Shown here one piece after another: positions 54,150 through 64,000 of a DNA stretch of 64,000 bases. Where the stretch lies: contig JAVYIG010000096.1 in the NCBI GenBank assembly GCA_035222895.1, forward strand, positions 806,001 through 870,000, in the 5' to 3' direction. Origin of the DNA: Strongylocentrotus droebachiensis (taxonomy: Eukaryota > Echinodermata > Echinoidea > Camarodonta > Strongylocentrotidae). Made by a program: the position numbers and the translations under genes. Below the pieces are notes generated by a model, which saw nothing but the letters and a program-made list of their open reading frames with translations, searched no databases and was not told the DNA's origin. The stretch's first letter is position 1; each line of letters opens with the position of its first letter.

Positions 54150-54415
54150 ATATACACAGAAAGAGAGAGATAGAGGGGGAGGGAGACGGGCCTGAGGACA
54201 CAGAAAAAGAAAATAAGTGAGTGGGTGAGGGAGAGAGAGAAGGAGAGAGATTGGATGAGAAGGCCAGAGCCATTAGGCCTAAAAAATAGAGAGAGAGAGT
54301 GCGTGTGTGTGTGTGGGTGTGTGTGAGAGAGAGAGAGTGTGCATGTGTGTGTGTGCGCGTGTGCGTGTGTGTGTGTGTGTGTGTGTATGTGTTAAAGAAC
54401 CCCCCCCCCCCCCCA
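54150..54415. repeat. GA and GT microsatellites ending in a C-run
   Basis: GAGA-rich stretch to 54340, then (GT)n to 54392, then a C homopolymer. Confidence 0.85.
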
Positions 54416-55115
54416 CTCAGTGTTATTTATACTCTTTTCACACTGGTTTTGCTTAACCCCGTACTTTGCTTAGCCCCGTACTATCCTTAACCCCGGACTA
54501 TTTTTTTTGGCTTTTCACACCCGCTGTTTCTAGTCCCGTACTAGCGCCTATTCCGGAATAAGAAAATTCCCGCTGTTCGCACTGCATTTCGTTAACCCCG
54601 GATATCGTGCATGTTATGATTGGACATACTTCGCATCTGGCCAGCTGCGATACGCTCCATTGCGTAGTACCGGACTATTTTTCGTTTCTGTTCTCATTCA
54701 TTTGCTTAGCACCGCAATTGCGGGGTTAGCAGGAGTTAGCACCACAATTGCGGAGTTAGCCCTGCTATTTTGCAGGGTTAGTTAACCCCGTACTATAGGT
54801 GGGGTTAGCCAACTTTAGCCCACTTTGGTAAAAACCAGTCTGAACAGAAAGTGGAATAGGCTTAACCCCGTACTATAGGTGGGGCTAAGACCCCCCCCCC
54901 CCCCCCCCTTAACCCCACCTATAGTACGGGGTTAAGCAAAATATTGCCAGTGTGAAAAGAGTATTAGGGTACGCGTATGCATGTTCCCTCCATTTGAAAA
55001 CACCCCCCTAAGTCCGGTGTGTATATAGAGTCAATACGGGCCGGATTGTTGTGTACTACGTACCGGACATTTTGGGAAGACGCATGCGGTTCCTCTGACC
55101 CGGTTGTGTTAGGGG
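54402..55115. repeat. C-run-headed dispersed repeat (copy 2, interrupted)
   Basis: Same family as 36683-37180: CCCACTCAGTGTTATTTA, then after the insertion GGGTACGCGTATGCATGTTC, and a matching right part (TACCGGACATT, GGGGGGCGGGAA). Confidence 0.65.
54430..54963. mobile_element. PIF/Harbinger-like MITE, TTA duplication proven by an empty site
   Basis: 534 bp, ends TACTCTTTTCACACTGG and inverted CCAGTGTGAAAAGAGTA. TTA at 54427-54429 and 54964-54966. The empty site in the other repeat copy near 36706-36725 reads GTTATTTAGGGTACG, with one TTA. Internally it repeats TTAACCCCGTACTAT and CGGGGTTA in both orientations. Confidence 0.82.
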
Positions 55116-55139
55116 GGCGGGAAGAAAACAGAACGAGTA

Positions 55140-56336
55140 AGTCAGTGAATGAGAAGCAGTGAGAGAGAGAGAGAGAGAGAGAGAAAGAAATATAATAAGT
55201 GAGTGGATGAGTAAAAGGGAGAGAGAGAGAGAGAGAGAGAGATTGGGTGAGTAATGCAGAGCGATGAGATCTAAAAAGATAGAGAGAATGTGTTTGTGTG
55301 TTAATGAAAACAGAACGAGTGAGTCAGTAAATGAGAAAGATGGAGAGAGGGGAAGGGGAGAGAGCTAGAGAGCGGGAGAGAGAGAGGGGACGAGAAGGAG
55401 AGAAAGATATAGAACAAGTGAGTGGGTGGGTGGGGTGGGTGGAAGAAAAGATTGAGTGAGTGAGCCAGAGTGATTAGGCCTAAAAGATCAAGAGAGAGTG
55501 TGTGTGGCGGTGCAAAAAAAGGATAGTAGGTAAAGGGGCGGATCCAACCGGCGGCAAGGGTGGGGGCCCAAGAGGGCGCCCAACTATTCTTTAAAATATT
55601 TAGAGCCGAACCAGCCGGCGAATAAGCGGGGGGGGGAGGGGGAGGGGGTAGTGAGCACTATTTTTTGGGGGGGAGGGCTCAACGGGGGAGGGGAGGGGGT
55701 ATGAACTCTTCTTTTTGTTTTGTTCAACTCTACTACCCCCCCCCCCCCCCCCCCCTGTGAGCAAAACAATTGTTTGTTATTACTTTGGGGGGCAAGGGGG
55801 AGGCCGTCTTCTTTTCGTTTGGGTTAAAAGGTCAAATTAAAGATAAACTTGAGTACTGGTAAAAAAAAGAAAATTATTTCTCACAGAATCAAATGAAACT
55901 TACACTGAATGTTCAAGATTACAAATAAATGACATGTGCCAAACAATTTTGGAAGAAAATGTATACTGGCTGAGAAATGAGCAGAGAAAGACAAGGAATC
56001 AAGGTAGTACCAGCCCCCCCCCCCCCCCCCCCCCCATACATAGCTTTCTGTGTATGTGCTTGTTACTTTACCAAGACTCGGTCAAATTTATTATGATTTT
56101 GATGACTCCAGAACCTTGCAGTGCACATCAATACTTACATGCTACATGATCAACTGTTTCTGATCCTTTCCACACCTTTTCTTTCACAATGCAATCGCAT
56201 TACCAGTACTAAAGTTTATCTTTAACGTTACCATCTCTTTTTTTAATACCTATTTGGGGGCTAGGGTGGCCAGGGCCATCACCACCCCCCCCCCCCCCCC
56301 CCACCCCTTCCTGGACCTGCTCCTGATTGAGTTAGT

Positions 56337-56375
<39 letters not shown>

Positions 56376-56380
56376 TCAAG
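55140..56380. repeat. GA microsatellites and G/C homopolymer-rich repeats
   Basis: GA tracts at 55158-55184, 55222-55242 and 56340-56371. G/C runs occur near 55628, 55735-55755, 56015-56036 and 56285-56303. A GGGGCGGATCCAACCGG block lies at 55538. No gene. Confidence 0.7.
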
Positions 56381-56439
56381 GGAGCAAGTGAGCAGTGGCG
56401 AAGCGTTGGCTTAAGTGATGACAATAGAAGGTGTCCTGG

Positions 56440-56980
56440 AACCCGTTAGAAGATATACCTTGACCTAAAAGAAAGGAGAAAATTAAAATAGCAAGAAAAT
56501 TATGAAAATTGTGAATTTTCGAAAGCTGTTATGGACGCTTCAAATTGGCTGATTCTATAATGTCGGTAATGCCGGACAACTTTCTTATTTGTATTAACAC
56601 ACAAAACTACTAACATTTGTTTTAATGGTAGACTTAGAACGGCCTTTGCTTTTCACAGGACCTATAATAGTAATTTGCTATTGATAATAGATTTTAGAAG
56701 TGCCGAAGGCGAGTTACTTAGAAGAAAAACGGAATTAAGGATATCTTTGTACACGACAGACGGGAGTTGTACGTGCTGACATCATGGCCCATTCACTAAT
56801 TTGCCAATTTGAGGTTCGTATTGATTTAGTGGTTTCATGTTTATTCATTCATAGCGCTTTTATTACTTGTCTGTTTTATTTCAAACTTTCTCTACTCTGA
56901 TTCTCTTTTTCTGCTTTCATACAAGTGAACTTATTTACAATGGTTGGACTGACTGCCCTTTGAATTGTCGCAGTAAACGC
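56440..56980. repeat. Dispersed repeat related to 39.4-39.6 and 42.6 kb
   Basis: Shares AATTGGCTGA-type blocks near 56545 with 39503. It also shares TCTCTTTTTCTGCTTT...GGTTGGACTG...CTGCCCTT at 56905-56960 with 42612-42660. Probably a diverged copy of the same element. No coding frame. Confidence 0.45.
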
Positions 56981-59400
56981 TGCATGAGCGGATATATGAA
57001 TAGCGCCATCTAGCGCTGATCATTAACGTGATTCGAAACCTTGTCTTTTTGCAAAATAAAACTCACTTTTTCGATTCATGTTAACTTTCATTTTCTTCCA
57101 TATTTTCATATCAACAAAATGCTCAAGTTATAAATAAATACAAAACTACAAAGGCCTTTCAAGGGCACATCGACTGCGTTCAAACTCGAAAACAGGCGTA
57201 AGTAAGTATTAAAAGTATTGGGTTATTCGGGTCTGCCATATTGAACAATAAATAACGTATAAGAGAAGAGAATTATAGATGAAGAAAAAGAACAGGAGAG
57301 AAAATGTAAGAAAGAGGAAATGAATTGAAGGTAACGGGGTTGCAAACATACTCCAACAAATTTCATGATATTTCAAAACAACGATGTATGAAGAAGATAA
57401 CAGAAAAGAAAACTATGTTTCTAGAATGATACTGAAAACAAGATCAATCAAAATCATTGGCTCAGTCCCAGCCAACAACGACATTGTGCTGTTTTAGGAT
57501 CGTTGATTCGTTTCGTATGACTACATATAACTCGTGTTTTAAATTGGGGTGGGGGTATCATTCCGACCAATTAAAATAAATGCTTTGTGAATTCTTTACG
57601 AGTAATATTTGTAGGAGCTTTTAGATTACTTATTGTCTGGGATTATCATGGATGTCCATTTTTAAGGACTACATTTAAAAAATAGACGTTTTTCAGTATT
57701 CTTTTCCAGATCCCCTTTTAAGGATTTGAAAACAAATATATGAGAGTGCATGTTGTTGGTCTTAGTCCGTCGAATCATTTCCACCTGCTATCTGAGTAGT
57801 CAGTATTACACATAACCTTGAGTTTAAATTGATTTATTTTTCTTTTGTTACAGATATCCAAACGAACAATACATACAAGATTTGCAAAATGCATTATATT
57901 AATGTACATTGATTGTTGTGATTGATTTATTGCCATTAATGTTTATTTTTATTGTTCTCTTGGAAATGATAAAAAAAACTGAAACTAGGCAACATTGTAA
58001 TATTTATCTTGTAATCTGTAAAGGCTTCCGTTGTGAGGATAGATTTGGACGAGATTTTAGATTACACCAATATTTTTTCGACATGGTTAGTTGGCCCTAA
58101 AAGTGCCCACTCATGCTCTATCTCTCCGATTCGATAGGTTGAATCTATCGTCTTCCATTCATCCTGAATACGTGGTGTACCCGCAAACTTTGCTCACATA
58201 TTCATTCTGTTCTAAAAACTTCATCATCACTACAATACAAAGAAACAAAATTAGACCTGACCGTAAATACAATATTTTAATAATAATTATCCCCCTATAA
58301 AATTAGAAAATGAGTGACAATTATTCATGAGAGTCAAAAAAGCATTTCCTTGTTATAAGTGCGTTCAAATCTCGTGGCATCTAAAACATTAACTTGCCTT
58401 TTCACAAAGAGGGCGTACTAAATCTTGCAAAATTCTGTATAGATCGAGCGTCATGTAAATATTTGGCGGGGTAGGGAGACAAAGTTATTTTTGTTTGGAT
58501 ATCAATTTATATTATCTGAAATGTGGTCATTTGATTTCCAAATCCCAATATGTACCAAGTGCAAGACTGATCTATAACGGTTATAAATAAAGGGTTAGCA
58601 AGGAGCTAATCTTTTTATTTGAATAAATGTGTTTTCTGTTGTTTCATTTTTTCCTTTTCCATTTTCTCTCGCCCTTAAGCAGTTTTTTTCAAGTTCCAGT
58701 CCACTTCTATATTCCATTGTCCTCCTTCCTATTGTCTCTTTGTATCTCTCTCTCTCTTTCTATCTCCCCTCCCCTCTATCCAATCTTTTTCTCCCCTTTC
58801 TCTTTTTCTCTTTCTATCTCCCTTCCCCTCTGTCCAATCTTGTTCTCTATTTATCTCTTTCTCTTTCTTTCTCTCTCTCTTTCTCTCTCTTTTATCTTTC
58901 TCACTCTCTCTCTCTCTCTCTCTCTCCTATCTCCTTGCCTCCCAATTCCCCGTATTCCTTCTCATTAATTTTAGTCATGATAGTATTCACTATATTACAG
59001 CTATCCCCACTGTGCTAATAACTTTCATTTCCCATGTACTATTCATCTACAACGCATATCGTTTTTGGTTTCTGTCAAACACAGTATTTTGGGACACAGA
59101 TGCTTTACTTCTTGTTCCCAGGTGATTCATGGTTTTGGTCGAAGATTATTCCCGCTTTGTATGGATGTTTTATAAAGTTATTTATTAGATTCCATTTCCA
59201 GGAATTAACAATTTTAAACGCACACTGAACTGATGATTGTAGCACCAAGCAGACCTTAAGCTAACTACATTAATCACAATGCTTTACAAATAGAATGAAC
59301 GAGATAACACGCCAAGCCAATGCTAAATACAATGTGTCGTAAACACCCCTTTAATCGATTGGATCAACCCAACGCCCTAGACAGTGGTTAGAGCCATTCT
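56981..59400. other. Intergenic; CT-rich tract at 58640-58935
   Basis: No gene is supported. 58640-58935 is a long CT-rich low-complexity stretch that leaves several frames open by composition alone. Confidence 0.5.
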
Positions 59401-59429
59401 CCTTTTCAGGCATTACTTCCCAGACACAC

Positions 59430-59440
59430 TGCGCATGCGT
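59430..59440 (+). promoter_or_regulatory. NRF1-type site in the START-gene promoter
   Basis: TGCGCATGCGT matches the palindromic NRF1 core, 335 bp upstream of the START-gene ATG. The following stretch to 59640 is CT- and CG-rich and would suit a TATA-less housekeeping promoter. The transcription start is not mapped. Confidence 0.5.
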
Positions 59441-59774
59441 TTTAGCAGGTGTGTCCACTCCCATTTTCCTTAAAAGGTAACAAGAGAAGCGTTAGCGGAG
59501 AGCTCTAGAAAATCCGTGGACGGGGTCCGCTGCACGTTTTCCGCACAACTCGTGTATTTTTCTCTCACCCTCTCTCTCGCTTTGTGGCTCTCTCTCGGAC
59601 CGCGCCCTGTACCGTTAACTGGGTGCTGTCAGCTATACGCGTGCAAACATACTGATTCAGACGCCTAACAGATTGGATTATTATACGACGCAAATAAAGC
59701 CGAAAAAGACTCGCAAAATCCTGTTGGTTTTATATCGGAATATTCTAAAGCAGTTTTCGAGTGAGATTTCTAAA

Positions 59775-60221
59775 ATGGCTGATACAGAGCAAGCACCAGC
59801 AACCGAGGAGCAGACCCCGACCAAGCAAGAGGTGAAGACAGAGGAGGCAGCCCCGGCTCCTGCTGCTGTGGAAAACGGAGAGGCGGAGAAGAAGGAAGAG
59901 GGGGAGAAGAAAGCAGAGGAGGAGGAAGGGGAGAAGAAGGAAGGAGGGGAAGAGGAGGGAAAGACTGGGAATGGGGAAGGTGGGGAGAAGGAGAAGGGGG
60001 AAGAGAACGAGGAGGAGGCTAACGGAGAGGCTAAGCAGGCTGAAGCTCCTGTAGAAGTGTGCTTAGATGCGCCTACGGAGAATCCTCTGACCGATGAAGA
60101 TTACCAGGACATGCTGAAGCTAGATGCTGCAGAGAGCGAGGAGGGATGGGAAAGGATCAAGAAGCATAAAGATGTCATCGTCTACAGGAAGGCTGAGAAG
60201 AATGGGTCACCAGTCATTAAG
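59775..60221 (+). CDS. START-domain lipid-transfer protein, first coding exon (STARD10/PCTP-like)
   Basis: 149 codons, ATG in strong context (AAAATGG), phase-0 donor AAG/GTAAGG. Residues 1-95 are a low-complexity acidic tail built of Glu, Lys and Gly (EEGEKKAEEEEGEKKEGGEE). Residues 100-149 match the start of a START domain: NPLTDEDYQDMLKLDAAESE, then GWERIKKHKDVIVYRKAEKN and GSPVIK. START proteins bind and carry single lipids such as phosphatidylcholine. The GW...V.V.RK...GS.V.K pattern is closest, from memory, to the PCTP/STARD10 group. The rest of the domain must lie in later exons; none is recognisable before 64000. An in-frame extension to 59673 lacks ATG and is 5' UTR. Confidence 0.78.
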
Positions 60222-61200
60222 GTAAGGTCATACTATGTCTGTTAATGTTATCTGCTTCTGTTTAGCAATAATCATGTCTTTTACGCATGTATGTTAGAAT
60301 TATGCATGTCTGTGAATTAATTAATCATGTCTTTAACGCTAATGTACGCGACTATGTATGTGACGAATGTCTGTTGCGGGATCAGGGTTTTTTTTCCAAC
60401 TGCTCTGATACGCGACCATGTCTTTTACGCTTGTCTGTTACGCCGACAGACAGACTGACAGACATATGTGATGCATATTTCATGAACGACCATGTTCTTT
60501 ACGAATATTAAGCGTATTTTTTACGCTTACATGGATTATACGCTTCCTTTTCATCTTTTATGCTTGCGTCGTGCATGATTATATGTCTCTTTGTCAATGT
60601 GAACGTCTGAACTACACGACAACCTATCGTGAATGTGTTGTATGTCATGTTGTCTGTTGTACATGTCTGCAGACAGCAGTATGTCTGTCCATGTCAATTC
60701 GACATCACAATCTATCAGACACGCATGGGTGAGGCCTAGGGCGGCTTTCCATATAATATTATAATAAGACACATTCCTATTTGTCTGCAGACACACACCT
60801 ACTTCTAAGTAACACTTCATTAAGTCGGATAGATACCATTAATGTGCAAAATTAATAATACCAATAATGATAATAATGATTATGATAATAACTCGTTCTT
60901 GTATACGCAAAGCACATCATGATATAATGCTCCTATGCGATTCCAAAGAAGTTTGGGTCTTATTATCCTGTCTTGATTATAGCTCTGGCAGCTGTAATGG
61001 CGCGCAGTGCTTTTCAAGGAATAAATCCTGGCAGGTATCCATTTTTCACCTGGGTGGAGAGTGGAAAATTTGGATCAATGTCTAACCAAATGACGTGTGT
61101 ACCGGGCCGGGATTCGAACCATAAACCCGTCGATTGATGGTAAAGTGAATGAGCCACTTTACCACGGCACCTCCGCATACAATGTATCTATCATTACCAT
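60222..61200 (+). other. First intron of the START gene, repeat-bearing
   Basis: 60240-60700 is rich in repeated CATGTCT / TACGCTT / TGTCTGT words, a loose degenerate repeat. A tRNA-like SINE piece lies at 61103-61176 on the minus strand (B-box GGTTCGAATCCC). No exon seen. Confidence 0.45.
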
Positions 61201-61215
61201 AAGCGCATAGAAACT

Positions 61216-61365
61216 GGGTCCATGTTTCATAAAACTTGTTATCAATAACAAGTGCCAAATTTATATAACGAAATTGCTCTCAGCCAATCAAATTCAACGA
61301 TTTCCAGTAGCTTATAACAGATATTGCAACTTGTTATTGATAACATGTTTTATGAAACGGGACCC
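61216..61365. mobile_element. Short palindromic MITE, 150 bp
   Basis: Left GGGTCCATGTTTCATAAAAC and inverted right GGGTCCCGTTTCATAAAAC. The inner arms carry TTGTTATCAATAACAAG. Compact hairpin with no coding frame. Confidence 0.72.
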
Positions 61366-61372
61366 TTATGAT

Positions 61373-61535
61373 ACCTCAGTCACACCAACGACACCCAAAC
61401 GAGATCCAAACGAGGCCCAACAAAACGAGACCTAAACGAGGCCCAAACGACACCCAAACGACACCCAAATGAGACCCAAACGAGACCCAAACGAGACCCA
61501 AGTGAGGCCCAAACGAGATCCAAACTAGGCCGGCA
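61373..61535. repeat. Minisatellite of 11-12 bp (ACGAGACCCAA type)
   Basis: Repeats of AACGAGRCCCA/AACGACACCCA. It is headed by ACCTCAGTCACACC, the same terminal motif as the element at 23021-24333, so it may be a decayed end of that family. Confidence 0.65.
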
Positions 61536-61737
61536 AAAAAAAACGAACAAAAAATACATTGCTCGAAGGATCAACTGTCGGTCTTTTTTAAAAACAATTT
61601 TAGTATCATGATATACCAAAACAAAACTGACCAAAAGGATCGCTCAGCCGCTCAGGAATACCCTAATATTCGAAAAAGGACGAGAAACCGCTTCCAACCA
61701 CAGTTGTAATCATTATGACCGGTACTCAGCACGATGA

Positions 61738-62344
61738 ATTGCCGTTTGGTCTACCACCAGTCCGTCTACTATCCACATGGTCTAATAACCATTTCGTCTA
61801 CCTTTCATTTGGTCTAATGGCCATTTAGGGTCATACGCATTAGGTCTAATTTCCAAGAGGCCATTCATTTCATTTCTTTATTTAAAGACGGTAACTCTCT
61901 CAGCCTAAATGGTTGCTTTTCCGAAAGTCCGTGTTGACTTAATAACAAATATACAAATTATATTACAAACAAATGCCAGTAACAAAACATAAGATAAGTC
62001 TACTACCCATTGGTCTGTTGGTCATTATGTCTAATAATCAGATACTCTAATTCAGGTGGTCTAATGCCCATTATGTCTACTATCCCATGAGGTCCAATAA
62101 TTCGTCGCTGTTTTCACGAAGTGACGGTAGTGAAAAAAAATTGCATTCACTTTGCGTTACGATTTTCCTCGCTACCGTCACTTCGTGAAAACAAGGACGA
62201 ATTATTCAATGATTAGCATTTTTATGATTACAAGATTATAAGACCATGTGGATTATAAGATCACGTGAATAGTAGACCGGCGGTGTGTAGACCATAATAG
62301 ACCAATTGGGACGTAGACGAGCCGGTTGTAGACTAAACGGCAAT
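61738..62344. mobile_element. Foldback element with GGTCTA subrepeats
   Basis: Ends ATTGCCGTTTGGTCTAC and inverted ATTGCCGTTTAGTCTAC. Both arms repeat GGTCTAAT..CCATT words. A central palindrome surrounds 62105-62200 (TTTTCACGAAGTGACGGTAG and its complement). Non-coding. Confidence 0.7.
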
Positions 62345-62568
62345 AAACCCTCAGCTTTATGTTCAATGACAACCGTTCTCTTTATTGAATTTCTTGAGTA
62401 TATTCTCAAAGGTCTTGTTCATCTTATTGCAGCTAATATAAGTGTGTCCTCACGGTTGTGTTTTCTCGGAATTCATTTCGGCAAATGACTATGAAATGAC
62501 TCACATGCAGAAATCGTCTCTCGTGCTTACAAGTTTTTTTCCTTCCTCTAATATTTTAAAGTATGCTC

Positions 62569-62599
<31 letters not shown>

Positions 62600-64000
62600 G
62601 TCTCTCTATGTATCTCTCTCTCACTCTCTATTTCCTTTCTGTCTCTCTCTGTAAGAACTTGCCCAGACAAAGACTGAGTGATAAGATACACAATTTCTTT
62701 TAAATTAAAATCTCTCTTCCATTGTTTGTTTCTTTTACTCAAATCTTCTTTCACCCATCACCACAATGTCTGTGTATCGGGCATGCCTTCTTATTTTTTA
62801 CACTTTTTTGTAAAAAGCCTGAATAAAGGAGATGTAGAAAAGATGTGCTCCGCATCCATAATGCCGCTTATTTTTCATTTGCGCGCGTGCCACACTTTCC
62901 TGAACAGAGTCGACAAACAAAGCTAACGACCATCCATGACGATAGGCCAATACATGCCCGTCGGAGGTCACAGCGAAAGGGGGTCAGCGAAAAACACTAT
63001 TGTCATTTAAGGATTTAGCTTCGAGAAGGCCCGCGCAAATGCTAATAAATGGCAATACAGACGATCCCATAATAACAGGAGCGGGTCGTTTGCTGGCTGA
63101 CTTGCCTGATTAACCGTACCAAGTATATTTTCTCTTAAATTGAGCGGAGATCAAATGAATAAGTGAGTTGAACAAACAATATTACATGAGGGGATGAAAT
63201 GGAATTCAGTTTGCAATATAGTCAGTAACTAAGGGTTCTGAAGAGAAACATGCATACATTTAACATTTTACGTACTGCAAAATGAATATTTCACAATTCA
63301 AATGTTTCGAGACAGCTCTGTCACAAATGTTCTTACAAGTGAAGTTCTCAGTTTTATTTAATGAAATTTTCACTTCGTCTTTATTTCACAAATCGTGATC
63401 AAAACATTGTATAAAACACATATATATATATATAAATCTAATGGTATAAAAAGTACAAAATCACTTGGAAATATTGATAAAAGAAACATCGTAATGAAAG
63501 CATTGTATAACTAAAAAATTTGTATAAATTTGATGGTATGAAAACTACAAAATTACTTAAAACATTAAAATAATACATAGAAATATTGATCAAAGAAAGA
63601 TTAAGGGGTAAATAATCGTGTGGTTTCCAATTTTTGAAATCGGTTTGCGAGGCATACCTTTAAAAAGGCCTGAGAGGCCTGTAAGGTGACCCTTGTAAGA
63701 ATATACGATTTAAAAAAAGAAGAGACACATGCTTCAGGTTGGAGCATTATGATAAAGAAAAAGAAAAGAGAGTTGATAAGGTAAACAGAAAGAGAAAGAG
63801 TGTTGAATTAAGTACAGGAAAAAAAGGGGGGATCGAGATAGAAAGAAAGTAAAAGAGGGAGAGAGAAAGAGAGAGTCTGTAAAACAAGATCAGCATGTAA
63901 TAGTAACACCAGTCTACGTTTAGGATCGTTTCTAAAGCCTATATACCAGCATAATTATAATCACCAGGCTATGTTTGAGAATAAATAATGCTTCATAAAT
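62345..64000 (+). other. START-gene intron, low-complexity tracts
   Basis: (CT)n at 62568-62650 and GA-rich sequence at 63740-63880. No second START exon or other gene is recognisable. Confidence 0.5.

Noticed and set aside
58627..59018. Ser/Leu/Phe-rich frames
   Set aside because: CT-rich low complexity opens several frames; no protein pattern.
61103..61176. tRNA gene
   Set aside because: The B-box is good but the acceptor and T stems do not pair; a SINE or pseudogene is more likely. The same applies to 20213, 22170 and 40180.
1..64000. CRISPR array, operon or prokaryotic RNA genes
   Set aside because: The window is clearly eukaryotic. Regular repeats here are satellites, microsatellites or transposon subterminal repeats.

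Overview
This is a eukaryotic, AT-rich, intron- and transposon-dense window. It most likely comes from an echinoderm, probably a sea urchin. The reasons are a DEATH-NACHT-LRR gene of the kind expanded in echinoids, a 2A-like ribosome-skipping motif at the N-terminal side of that NLR (2A motifs have been reported in purple sea urchin NLRs), many CR1/L2-like LINE fragments, and many TTAA- and TA-flanked non-autonomous DNA transposons. The species assignment is inference.

Minus strand, 50.7 kb down to the left edge: one very long NLR gene. I reconstructed its exon chain from splice sites and reading phase. Exon 1 (50717-47185) encodes a basic coiled-coil N-terminus, two hydrophobic segments, about 60 copies of an 11-residue Ser/Thr/Asn/Glu-rich repeat (a 33-bp in-frame minisatellite), and a canonical 2A motif (DVEMNPGP) a few codons before the splice donor. 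A DEATH-fold exon (46713-46442), a 33-nt micro-exon (45966-45934) and a NACHT exon (45633-44057) follow in frame. LRR exons then continue to 802 and presumably beyond the window. Most LRR exons are phase 0 at both ends. Seven of them, between 16.2 and 0.8 kb, are near-identical 195-nt cassettes made by tandem duplication, flanking intron included. The joined frame predicts one mRNA. If the 2A works, that mRNA gives two proteins: a membrane-anchored repeat protein and a soluble DEATH-NACHT-LRR receptor. If it does not, the receptor is membrane-tethered.

The introns, especially 6.8-14.9, 17.9-27.6 and 30.2-42.7 kb, are full of mobile DNA: broken LINEs (4.8-5.7, 9.25-10.74, 11.4-14.5, 34.45-34.8 kb), a Ty3/gypsy integrase fossil split by a PIF/Harbinger-type MITE (37.7-38.75 kb), a set of elements flanked by TTAA, large foldback elements, and an 80-bp satellite split by a terminal-inverted-repeat element.

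Plus strand, 59.8 kb: the first coding exon of a START-domain lipid-transfer protein (STARD10/PCTP-like) with a long acidic N-terminus. Its promoter carries an NRF1-type site. The remaining exons are outside the window or not recognisable. From 50.8 to 59.4 kb and from 60.2 to 64 kb I see only intergenic or intronic sequence with microsatellites, G/C homopolymers and inverted-repeat elements.
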